Source: JBBKWH01 sp037968855 (GTDB lineage Bacteria; Pseudomonadota; Gammaproteobacteria; Pseudomonadales; Moraxellaceae). From it: a stretch of 17,375 nt of DNA. This document shows, piece after piece, positions 1-6,509 of the stretch. Position 1 is the stretch's first letter. Each line of letters starts with the position of its first letter. The translations under genes were made by a program, and so were the position numbers. The notes beneath the pieces were generated by a model, which saw only the letters and a program-made list of their open reading frames with translations, was not told where the DNA came from and did not search any database. Location: contig JBBKWH010000114.1 of assembly GCA_037968855.1 (NCBI GenBank), forward strand, positions 1 to 17,375. Direction: 5' to 3'.

Positions 1-88
1 CTCCGGCAACTCCGGCAACTCCGGCAACTCCGGCAACTCCGGCAACTCCGGCAACTCCGGCAACTCCGGCAACTCCGGCAACTCCGGC
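1..88 (+). repeat. 9-bp in-frame minisatellite encoding (Pro-Ala-Thr)n
   Basis: The unit CTCCGGCAA occurs nine times without a mismatch from base 1 to 81, followed by seven bases of a tenth unit (82-88). The array probably continues beyond the left edge. Because the unit is 9 bp, gain or loss of copies keeps the reading frame and only changes the length of the Pro-Ala-Thr linker in the FilE-like protein. Confidence 0.95.
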
Positions 89-776
89 CGTTGAGCCGTC
101 GCCGATACAAGTGATTGACGGCGAAAGCTATATCGAGAGCGAGTATCTCGAAGAGCGTGAGTTTAATACCGATAACCGCAAGCGCTTTTATGCGATTCCA
201 GATGCTGATGGCAGCTTGAGTAATGTTGAGCGTGAAAAGGGCATTCGTTTATCGAGCTTGGTTGCACCGTCAGCACCTCAGATTGATGTCAGCTTGTCAG
301 CGGGCTATCAGCGTATTCCGGCTCAGAATTTGTGGGCATTGACGGATCGTAAGTGTTTTTCTGGCCAGCAGCTTAAAGCGTCCAAACGCTTGGGCGAAAA
401 GCCAGTCGAGTTTTGGCCTCGACCTAGCTTTAAACCGGCGTTTGATTTTGTGGTTGCAGAGCTAAGCACTCACGTTCGAGATATTCGCTTGTTGTCTTAT
501 GCGCGGCAGACCCGAAGTCCTACCTTTTACTGGCCATTACCAATCTTTTTGGATGAGCGAGGTTGTGTGCTGGAGGGCGTGAATCGCTATCAACAGCAGC
601 AACTGAAGGCAACGTTCTTACAGCAAGCAGCCATTTTAGGAACCTTGCATGTTCCGACAGGTGCTCGTTATTTGCTGTTAACGCCATTGGCCGAAGCAGT
701 AGATCTTCCTAACATTCAGTTGTCGGATCAGGGGCAATTGCGCCTTGTCTCGTTGCAACAACCGACTTCACCTTAA
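3..776 (+). CDS. filE: FilE-like putative pilus-system protein (5' partial)
   Basis: The reading frame is open from the left edge (codons begin at base 3) to the TAA at 774-776, giving 257 visible residues; the true start lies outside. The first ~28 residues are Pro-Ala-Thr repeats, then PAVEPSPIQ and a folded region. A GTG at 111 could be read as a start, but the open repeat upstream argues it is internal. Features I associate with Acinetobacter FilE are the segment SYIESEYLEEREFN, the RFYAIPD motif soon after, a central EFWPRP stretch, and PTFYWPLPIFLDERGCV. I recall these rather than having searched. A FilF-like lipoprotein follows 15 bp downstream, as in the fil gene order, which supports the call. 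The molecular role of Fil proteins is poorly defined. They are called putative pilus-assembly components, so an envelope location is inferred. The alternative is an unrelated envelope protein of unknown function. Confidence 0.6.
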   Translation, partial: PATPATPATPATPATPATPATPATPATPAVEPSPIQVIDGESYIESEYLEEREFNTDNRKRFYAIPDADGSLSNVEREKGIRLSSLVAPSAPQIDVSLSAGYQRIPAQNLWALTDRKCFSGQQLKASKRLGEKPVEFWPRPSFKPAFDFVVAELSTHVRDIRLLSYARQTRSPTFYWPLPIFLDERGCVLEGVNRYQQQQLKATFLQQAAILGTLHVPTGARYLLLTPLAEAVDLPNIQLSDQGQLRLVSLQQPTSP

Positions 777-791
777 TCGATGGACGATGTC

Positions 792-2762
792 ATGAAGCGA
801 TACGGAAAAAATCAAGTATTGGTACTCAGTGCAATGAGTTTGGCATTGGCTGCGTGTAGTAGTGGCAGTAATAACCTTTCTCAACCTAGTGCTGAGACGA
901 CGATTACATCGTGTACCAGCAGTGACTGTGTGCCACTTGAGTTCACTGATGATCCGGTGATTAATCTCAATTATACCTGTGGTACGGTACAAAACGTCAC
1001 CAGTGCGACGGGCGTGGCCAATTGCCCTAATAACTCTACGGTGACTTTCTTCTTACGAGCAGATGGTGGCACGCGTAAGGTGATTTTGGGCAGTGTATTG
1101 GTGCAGCCTGTACGCTCGGTCACTGATGAAGAAAGTGTCGGTGGTAGCTCGCCACTGTTGCGTATTACACCTAAAGACTTGGTCTCTAGTGTCGATGGGA
1201 TCACCTCATTGGACGAGACTGCGGCCACTGCTGCGGTCAATATTACGCGCTTATTGCAGGCGCTGCGCAGTCGTAATGCCGCCGGTGCGGTAGAAGAACC
1301 GTACATTGATAGTGCGCCGGTTAACCGAATTAAAATTACCAATAACCTTAAAGCCAATATTGAACTGCTTGAAGAAAATGTTCTGGCGACTGATTTTGCC
1401 AAAGAAGACGTGTTTACCACGCTAAAGCCTTGGCTTGACGCTGATAAGATTGTTCCTGTGACTGCCGATGTTGCCAAAGCGCGTTTGACCAAGACATTAC
1501 AAGGGCTTAAAGCGGGCTTGTATTACGGGTCACCTACTTTGTCTGTGCCGCAAGTCGATAGTAATGGTAATTTGATCGACGGCAGTATTACGGGGGTTGA
1601 TACCTCTGGTTTGGCATTGGGTATTGAGGGGAGCGAAACCGGCAAGAATGATAGTCGTACCACCATGGCCATGTACATGTTGACTGATCGCACCGGTGCT
1701 AGTGTTGGGCAGGGCCTAAAGTGGACGGGTAATGCAACCAATAGCACTGAAGCCTACAAGCTCTATACGCAAACCACGTTTAGAAAAATGCGTATGGTGA
1801 ATAGTGGCATTGGTGGTTCTAGTATTGGTGGCTTTGATCCGTTCACTAACCGTGTGAGCCAAATGACATGGACTGCCTTGCAAACTGCCTCTGAAGGCGC
1901 GCAGTCGATTATCTTTGATCAAGGTTTGCTGATTCGTGATTTTGTGATGGCGGGCAATGACCCTACTTATCGTCGCTATACTGGTATTAGCGATAGCGAA
2001 GCGACGCCAAGCAGAGCATTGGGCACATGGCGGCAGCCAGAGGTACAGTCCACTCCTGAGTTTAAGGGAACGGCAACCATTACCAAATCAACCAGTTTGA
2101 ATACGTTCTTTGATCGGGTTGTTTGGAGTACTCGAGCAACGGTCAATACTGGCGAAAGCTATGTGTTCCCAATGCACATCACGCTGAAGTTTGACTATAA
2201 TCAAAACCAAGCAGGTTGTGGCAGTGCTGCGAGCACCAACTGCCCAGACTTGCCAGATTTGCCAGTCACGTTCCTTGAGAACGGCGATATTATTACCGAC
2301 TTTACTGACGAAGCGCATACGGCTAACTGTGCGACTGTGGACGCAGCAACGCTCAAAGATTCGGCTGGTTCGCAAGAGTATCGAATTGGTACGGTACGTG
2401 CGGCGTATACCGGCGAAAGCTCTGATGACTTGTTTATTAGTCCCATCATTGTGTTGTCTGGTGACCAGTTTGGAGCCTTAGATGGTATACAGGTCGGTAC
2501 CTTGGCGCTGGCTCCACGGGTTAAGATCAACGTGAGTCCATTGAAGAGTAATGGCACACCTGTTGTACCGGTCAGCGATGCGAGTACTGCCGCAAGCTCT
2601 GCTGCCAATAGTGACGTTGCCAAGTGGGTCAATGTGTACAACACCTACTTGCAGGTTAAAGATGAAGAAAAACGTTCTGAGGAAGAAACTGCAAAGTCTT
2701 TACAGTATCAAGGCACATTGAAAGCTGACGTCTCCAGTTGCTGGGTACGTCAGATTAAGTAA
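792..2762 (+). CDS. filF: FilF-like putative pilus-system lipoprotein
   Basis: A 656-residue protein if started at ATG 792. An upstream in-frame ATG at 780 adds four residues but has no ribosome site, whereas GGACGA at 782-787 is well spaced for 792. The N-terminus MKRYGK, a hydrophobic segment and the lipobox LAAC (Cys22) followed by SSGS predict a signal-peptidase II lipoprotein. No Asp follows the Cys, so outer-membrane sorting is expected. The body is Ser/Thr/Asn-rich and looks beta-rich, with paired cysteines (CTSSDC, CGSAASTNCP). The segment GESYVFPMHITLKFDYNQNQ and the later IGTVRAAY and QVGTLALAPR match my memory of Acinetobacter FilF. It follows the FilE-like gene by 15 bp, so the two are probably co-transcribed, ending at the terminator at 2787-2806. 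Function is inferred only. If it is not FilF, it is still clearly a secreted lipoprotein. Confidence 0.62.
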   Translation: MKRYGKNQVLVLSAMSLALAACSSGSNNLSQPSAETTITSCTSSDCVPLEFTDDPVINLNYTCGTVQNVTSATGVANCPNNSTVTFFLRADGGTRKVILGSVLVQPVRSVTDEESVGGSSPLLRITPKDLVSSVDGITSLDETAATAAVNITRLLQALRSRNAAGAVEEPYIDSAPVNRIKITNNLKANIELLEENVLATDFAKEDVFTTLKPWLDADKIVPVTADVAKARLTKTLQGLKAGLYYGSPTLSVPQVDSNGNLIDGSITGVDTSGLALGIEGSETGKNDSRTTMAMYMLTDRTGASVGQGLKWTGNATNSTEAYKLYTQTTFRKMRMVNSGIGGSSIGGFDPFTNRVSQMTWTALQTASEGAQSIIFDQGLLIRDFVMAGNDPTYRRYTGISDSEATPSRALGTWRQPEVQSTPEFKGTATITKSTSLNTFFDRVVWSTRATVNTGESYVFPMHITLKFDYNQNQAGCGSAASTNCPDLPDLPVTFLENGDIITDFTDEAHTANCATVDAATLKDSAGSQEYRIGTVRAAYTGESSDDLFISPIIVLSGDQFGALDGIQVGTLALAPRVKINVSPLKSNGTPVVPVSDASTAASSAANSDVAKWVNVYNTYLQVKDEEKRSEEETAKSLQYQGTLKADVSSCWVRQIK

Positions 2763-2779
2763 ATTAGCCAACAATGAAC

Positions 2780-2806
2780 AAAAAAAGCGCCTTCGGGCGC
2801 TTTTTT
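2780..2806. terminator. Bidirectional Rho-independent terminator
   Basis: GCGCC (2787-2791), loop TTCG, GGCGC (2796-2800), then six T's. Seven A's precede the stem, so the reverse strand also has a U-tract. It sits between the convergent filF-like gene and the minus-strand NUDIX gene and can end both transcripts. Confidence 0.93.
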
Positions 2807-2820
2807 ATGGTGTGGTGGAT

Positions 2821-3369
2821 TTAAGGTAAGGTGCTGTCGATAGGGCCAATCGTCTCTAAATGCTGTGGAAATTGACCGGTTTTGCGGTCAGCAAAATAGT
2901 GCCGTAAAGTACGTTCGATACTGGGGAAGGCCAGCTCACCCCATGGAACGTTGGCTTCGGCAAACAAGGCACACTCTAGGCTTTCTTCACCCACGCCAAA
3001 GATGCCGTCTTGTAATTGGCTCTTAAACAGCATGTACACCTGACCAATGCGTGGAATGTTGTAGATGCAGTACAAGTGTTGATCGGTCACTTGACCTTCG
3101 GCTTCTTCCCATGTCTCGCGTGCGGCTCCGGCTTCGATGGTTTCGCCAATTTCCATAAAGCCAGCGGGCAGTGTCCATAGGCCATAACGAGGCTCAATGG
3201 CACGTCGACACAGCAGGACTTTGTCTTCAAAAATGGCCAATGCACCGCAAATGATTTTTGGGTTTTCGTAGTGAATATAATCGCAGCGCGTGCAGACCAT
3301 CCGTTGGCGCTGATCGCCCGCTGGGATCTGAAAGTGTGTGGCATGACCACAACGAAGACAAAAGGACAT
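2821..3369 (-). CDS. NUDIX hydrolase with N-terminal zinc ribbon
   Basis: A 182-residue protein. Residues 4-29 form a zinc ribbon (Cys4, Cys7, Cys26, Cys29, followed by YIHYENPK). A NUDIX fold follows with the box at about 70-92: Gly70, Glu76, Arg84-Glu85, Glu88-Glu89. These glutamates normally bind the divalent metal that drives hydrolysis of a nucleoside-diphosphate-linked substrate. The Gly near the end of the classical box is replaced by Glu91, which I believe is usual for this zinc-ribbon subfamily. The family is often annotated as ADP-ribose pyrophosphatase-like or COG1051-type, but the substrate cannot be read from sequence. The start MSFCLRCG is typical for the subfamily although no good ribosome site is visible. 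It is transcribed divergently from the CoA-pyrophosphatase-like NUDIX gene, with 98 bp between. The domain assignment is secure and the substrate unknown. Confidence 0.9.
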   Translation of the reverse strand: MSFCLRCGHATHFQIPAGDQRQRMVCTRCDYIHYENPKIICGALAIFEDKVLLCRRAIEPRYGLWTLPAGFMEIGETIEAGAARETWEEAEGQVTDQHLYCIYNIPRIGQVYMLFKSQLQDGIFGVGEESLECALFAEANVPWGELAFPSIERTLRHYFADRKTGQFPQHLETIGPIDSTLP

Positions 3370-3467
3370 GAACAGTCAAGACGTGTATTTGATGATGAAC
3401 TGAGCATAACGCAAAAGTCCGATAGGGGCATCTGGTACAAGCATGAACAGGAGAGTAAGCTGACCCA

Positions 3468-4088
3468 ATGAAACTCATTCTTCCTCGTCGCCTATCCACT
3501 CGGCCGGTCAATATGCCGCTATTAGAGTGCTTGGAGCAGCGTCTATCTTTTGCGCCAAATCCTACTCGGGCAGAGGCGTCTGTATTGTTGGCCTTGACCA
3601 ATGAGGCGGAGCCACGCTTGCTGCTGACCCGTCGTTCAACCCGCCTCAATAGCCATGCGGGGGAGGTGTCTTTTCCCGGTGGAAAGCGTGATCCAGCCGA
3701 TACCAGTAACATTGTGGTGGCGCTTCGAGAAGCACAAGAAGAAACCGGTTTGGATCCGTTTGCGGTGCGTTTGTTGGGCGAGTTACCGTCACAGCGCGCA
3801 CGCAATGGAATGCGGGTCAAACCGATTATTGGAGTGATTCCACCCGATATTTCGTTGATTGCGCAGCCCGATGAGATTGACCGAATCTTTTTTGTGCGGC
3901 TGTCTGAGTTTTTGCGACATCCTCCAAGACCACATTCGGTTCGATACAACCAGCGCGACTTGCATGTACCCAGTTTTCAGGTTGAAGATGAGGTGGTCTG
4001 GGGGCTAACAGGGCGAATATTGGTGGCAATGATTGAGCGTGGTTTGGATCAGCGGATTGATTGGCCATTGTTTTTGTTACGCCGATAA
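3468..4088 (+). CDS. CoA pyrophosphatase-like NUDIX hydrolase (NudL type)
   Basis: A 206-residue protein. The signature LLLTRRSTRLNSHAGEVSFP followed by GGKRD (residues 51-75) is the CoA-type NUDIX motif. The metal-binding helix LREAQEETGL (86-95) follows. Known members split CoA or its derivatives into 4'-phosphopantetheine and 3',5'-ADP using Mg2+ or Mn2+. The sequence CAGGAGAG at 3448-3455 is a good Shine-Dalgarno but lies 12 bp from ATG 3468, slightly long. The next in-frame ATG at 3513 would still precede the domain. The gamma-carbonic anhydrase gene starts 33 bp downstream on the same strand, so the two may share a transcript. The family call is strong; activity on CoA is inferred from the motif. 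Confidence 0.9.
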   Translation: MKLILPRRLSTRPVNMPLLECLEQRLSFAPNPTRAEASVLLALTNEAEPRLLLTRRSTRLNSHAGEVSFPGGKRDPADTSNIVVALREAQEETGLDPFAVRLLGELPSQRARNGMRVKPIIGVIPPDISLIAQPDEIDRIFFVRLSEFLRHPPRPHSVRYNQRDLHVPSFQVEDEVVWGLTGRILVAMIERGLDQRIDWPLFLLRR

Positions 4089-4121
4089 GTGTTTGATGAT
4101 GTGATTTGAGCAGGATTCTTT

Positions 4122-4658
4122 ATGTTGTATTGTTTAAATGGCCAGTGTCCACGCACGACTGAGACACCATGGCAAGGCTGGGTTGCCGACACGGCACGGG
4201 TGATTGGTCAGGTACAGTTGGGCCGTCATGTCAGTGTGTGGTTTGGTGCAGTGATTCGAGGCGATAATCATTTGATTACCTTGGGTGATTATTCTAATGT
4301 GCAAGAGAATGCGGTACTGCATACCGACTCAGGCATTGCCTTGACGGTGGGTGAGTATGTGACCATCGGCCATCAGGCCATGCTGCACGGCTGTACCATT
4401 GGCGACAATAGTTTGATTGGCATTAATGCAGTGATCTTAAATGGCGCTGTGATTGGCAAAAACTGCATTATTGGCGCCAACGCTTTGGTGCCAGAAGGTA
4501 AGGTGATTCCGGATAACTCGATTGTGATGGGTTCGCCAGCCAAGGTGGTCAAGGTCGCTGATCAGCACGTGGAGCAGATGTTACGCGCCAGCGCGTTGCA
4601 CTATGCAGGGCATTATCCGGCGTTTCGGGATGGTTTAACCCCGCATGTGCTCGACTAG
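4122..4658 (+). CDS. Gamma-class carbonic anhydrase family protein (hexapeptide repeat)
   Basis: A 178-residue left-handed beta-helix protein. Hexapeptide repeats run from about residue 28 to 140 (for example VIGQVQ, TIGHQA, TIGDNS, VIGKNC). The three metal-ligand histidines of the gamma-carbonic anhydrase/YrdA/PaaY group are present as His67 (LHTD), His84 and His89 (IGHQAMLH). Arg46-Gly-Asp48 and Gln61 also match conserved positions. A C-terminal helix (145-165) is expected to help trimer packing. Relatives bind Zn or Fe. Many lack demonstrated carbonic anhydrase activity, so interconversion of CO2 and bicarbonate is possible but unproven. AGGA at 4112-4115 lies 6 bp before ATG 4122 and fixes the start. 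Length is normal for the family. The alternative is another hexapeptide acyltransferase, but the His triad argues against that. Confidence 0.92.
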   Translation: MLYCLNGQCPRTTETPWQGWVADTARVIGQVQLGRHVSVWFGAVIRGDNHLITLGDYSNVQENAVLHTDSGIALTVGEYVTIGHQAMLHGCTIGDNSLIGINAVILNGAVIGKNCIIGANALVPEGKVIPDNSIVMGSPAKVVKVADQHVEQMLRASALHYAGHYPAFRDGLTPHVLD

Positions 4659-4706
4659 GCATTGATCGGCTGTCGATGTCTAACAATTCATCGCAGTGTC
4701 ATGCTG

Positions 4707-4729
4707 ATGTGGTCGTATAATGGCCACAT
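4707..4729. promoter_or_regulatory. Inverted repeat overlapping a consensus -10 box
   Basis: TATAAT at 4716-4721 is a perfect sigma-70 -10 hexamer, 42 bp before the start of the coiled-coil gene at 4763. No good -35 box sits 16-18 bp upstream. The hexamer lies at the centre of the inverted repeat ATGTGG (4707-4712) and CCACAT (4724-4729), an 11-bp-spaced dyad. That arrangement fits an operator at which a dimeric regulator would block or activate this promoter. The regulator is unknown, and chance is possible for six-base arms. Confidence 0.4.
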
Positions 4730-4762
4730 TAGGTTTAATCCTGTCGAGCTGGACTATCTGCC

Positions 4763-5422
4763 ATGCTGTCTTATGCTGAGCGTTTAAACAGTTTGCCGTA
4801 TCCCCTCAATCAGCCATTGGCTGGTTTTCAGCGGGTACGTCGTGTTAGGGATCGTGTACGTCAAGAATTAGATCATCAGATTGACCAGCATCGTGAGCAA
4901 ATCACCCAAGGTCAACGCCGTTTAGATGAATTATTGGATTCGGCCCGTCGCCATTCTGAAGCACAACCTGCCTTGATTCATGAGCCACTAGAGCAAGCCA
5001 TTGACTGGTTCGATGATTTGCAGTCTCGTCTGGCCTCCCAATTGGTGCCCACCATTATTGCCCGCCAGAGCCCATGGTGTGGCAGTGTGGACAAGCGCTT
5101 AAAAGGCTTGGTGAGTTTTCCTGAGCCTGATCAAAAGTTGCATTCGCGTAGCTTGCAACAAAACTTAAGTGCTTTATTGCAGTCACAGGTTGCACAAACC
5201 GTCGCGCGTTATCCTGCTATGGGGCCAATGACCGATGATGAGTATCGGGTATTACCCAAAGCCTATTCGGGTATGCCACAGTCGGTGGCCCGTCTGACCC
5301 GCTTGCCATTACAGTTACGCGAGACACGAGACCGCTTGCAACGTCAGGTTGATCGTATGGTCGGTGTGCGTCCCGTGCAAGATATCTGGGAAACTACTTT
5401 TCCTGAGGATGAGCGTGATTAA
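4763..5422 (+). CDS. Unrecognised alpha-helical/coiled-coil protein upstream of TelA genes
   Basis: I do not recognise this 219-residue protein. It has no signal peptide or membrane segment, so it should be cytoplasmic. Residues ~22-66 are very rich in Arg, Gln, Asp and Glu (RVRRVRDRVRQELDHQIDQ) and should form a long helix or coiled coil, as should ~75-95. A middle part (95-125) holds Pro, Trp and the single Cys106, and a second Arg/Gln helix lies at ~178-200 before the acidic end FPEDERD. The start ATG 4763 has only a weak GGA 9 bp upstream. It is the first of three same-strand genes whose other products are a TelA-like protein and TelA, so a joint role in an envelope-stress or helical complex can be guessed. 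However, a terminator at its 3' end may separate it from them. Base composition matches its neighbours. Confidence 0.72.
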   Translation: MLSYAERLNSLPYPLNQPLAGFQRVRRVRDRVRQELDHQIDQHREQITQGQRRLDELLDSARRHSEAQPALIHEPLEQAIDWFDDLQSRLASQLVPTIIARQSPWCGSVDKRLKGLVSFPEPDQKLHSRSLQQNLSALLQSQVAQTVARYPAMGPMTDDEYRVLPKAYSGMPQSVARLTRLPLQLRETRDRLQRQVDRMVGVRPVQDIWETTFPEDERD

Positions 5423-5436
5423 ACGCTCATTTTTTT
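5409..5436 (+). terminator. Rho-independent terminator with the stop codon in its loop
   Basis: ATGAGCGT (5409-5416) pairs perfectly with ACGCTCAT (5423-5430), followed by T's to 5436. The six-base loop GATTAA contains the TAA stop (5420-5422) of the preceding gene, so the 5' arm is still coding sequence. A ribosome finishing the gene would cover the hairpin, so terminator strength could depend on translation. Confidence 0.85.
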
Positions 5437-5450
5437 GTGATGACTCATTT

Positions 5451-5472
5451 AATGCCCAGTTCGCTGGGCATT
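5451..5472. other. Stable UUCG-loop hairpin in the intergenic gap
   Basis: AATGCCCAG (5451-5459), TTCG, CTGGGCATT (5464-5472) is a perfect 9-bp stem closed by a UUCG tetraloop. It lies 14 bp after the preceding terminator. Only four T's in a row follow a few bases later (5477-5480), so it is not a canonical terminator. It may be a second insulating or RNA-processing/stability hairpin before the next gene at 5597. Confidence 0.75.
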
Positions 5473-5596
5473 ATGCATTTTGGCGTTTGTTTTTGGCGGG
5501 TTGTATGGTGTCTTATGCCTTTATGCAAAGTGATCAATTTGGGCTATGTTATGGTAAAGCCGAGTTCGCTGATTTTTTACAAAGGTGTTTTTGATT

Positions 5597-6475
5597 ATGT
5601 CGTCGCCTGTTCAGCCTTTATCCCCAGCAGCATTTAGCGTAGATGCGTCGATAGATGGGCAATTGCTTGAACGGATACATGATTTGGGCTTGATGCACTT
5701 ACAGCCCAGCAGTCCTTCTCGCATTGTCAATCTATTGACAGAGTTGCCACGACTTGACGCAGCGGCAGCCATGCGAGTGGGCCATGATGCCGCCAATCAG
5801 TTTAATCAGCTGATTGATGAGGCAGCACGATTAATGCTGCATCCAACTTTGCGTGATACTCAGCGGGTACTCGAGGGCTTGATGGATGCGTTAGATGCTT
5901 TTGGACACATGTATGAGCGGCCTGTTGGTTGGCTTAATCGCTTGATCTGGCGCGATCAGACACCGCGTCTAACCCAGACGCATTATATGAAAACGCGGCA
6001 GACGTTGAGTCGGCTTCTTGAGCGGATGAAACCACTCTTGCTTAAAATCAGCCCGATTCGGCAACGTCTGCAAACATTGTCGCAGCACAATGCCTATATC
6101 CAGTCACAATTTGACGAGTATATTGCAGCCTTGACGCTGTACCAACAACAGCATCCAGAATCATCGCAGCATCAGGTCATGGAAGATGGCAAAGCCATGC
6201 GGCTGGCCCGTCGGCTGGCCAGTTTGCAGGTGTTGGCGCAGTCAGCCCAGTTGCAGGCGCAACAACTGGCCTTGATGGTTGAGCAGTTGCATCAGTTGCA
6301 TGAGCGCATGAATGAAGTGCAACAGGTGATTTATCCCTTGTGGCAACAGCAGTGTATGACGTTATTATCAGGGCAGCAGCATCAAGATGCGATGGTGGAG
6401 CTGCATCAGATTCAGCATCAATTTGTTGATCGACTCAGCCAGTCTGCCTTGGTGTTAGCCCCGAACAAACCATGA
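5597..6475 (+). CDS. TelA-like protein, probable diverged short paralogue
   Basis: A 292-residue, all-helical, Gln-rich cytoplasmic protein with no signal peptide. ATG 5597 is preferred because AAAGGTG at 5581-5587 is spaced for it; a GTG at 5585 would add four residues. Reading it against TelA encoded next door shows a parallel order of landmarks. A helix starts VGHDAANQF (61-69), like TelA LGRQSGQTI (117-125). GWLNRL (111-116) parallels GGLLDRF (173-179). A long coiled-coil region follows, then MRLARRLASLQ (201-211) beside LKQLTVRLDKR (271-281). VQQVIYPLWQQQ (241-252) parallels VRELTLPAWKRQ (316-327). Relative to TelA it lacks the Pro/Ala-rich N-terminus and the conserved C-terminal ~75 residues that follow the PAWKRQ motif. 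I infer an ancient duplication with divergence; its role is unknown but probably linked to TelA. Confidence 0.75.
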   Translation: MSSPVQPLSPAAFSVDASIDGQLLERIHDLGLMHLQPSSPSRIVNLLTELPRLDAAAAMRVGHDAANQFNQLIDEAARLMLHPTLRDTQRVLEGLMDALDAFGHMYERPVGWLNRLIWRDQTPRLTQTHYMKTRQTLSRLLERMKPLLLKISPIRQRLQTLSQHNAYIQSQFDEYIAALTLYQQQHPESSQHQVMEDGKAMRLARRLASLQVLAQSAQLQAQQLALMVEQLHQLHERMNEVQQVIYPLWQQQCMTLLSGQQHQDAMVELHQIQHQFVDRLSQSALVLAPNKP

Positions 6476-6509
6476 CTTTCACCCTTAAAAAATAGATCAG
6501 GATAGACAG

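Noticed and set aside
1..88. CRISPR array
   Set aside because: The repeats are contiguous 9-bp units without spacers and are in frame with a coding sequence.
111..776. Treating GTG 111 as the true start of a 221-aa protein
   Set aside because: The same frame is open through the PAT repeat to the left edge and encodes a plausible linker, and there is no convincing ribosome site before 111.
971..2644. Long antisense frames within the filF-like gene
   Set aside because: They overlap a complete lipoprotein gene with its own ribosome site and terminator, and their translations look like composition shadows.
5349..5637. Short open frames across the gap between the coiled-coil gene and the TelA-like gene
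   Set aside because: They run through the terminator and UUCG hairpin, overlap both flanking genes, and show no ribosome site or protein-like pattern.
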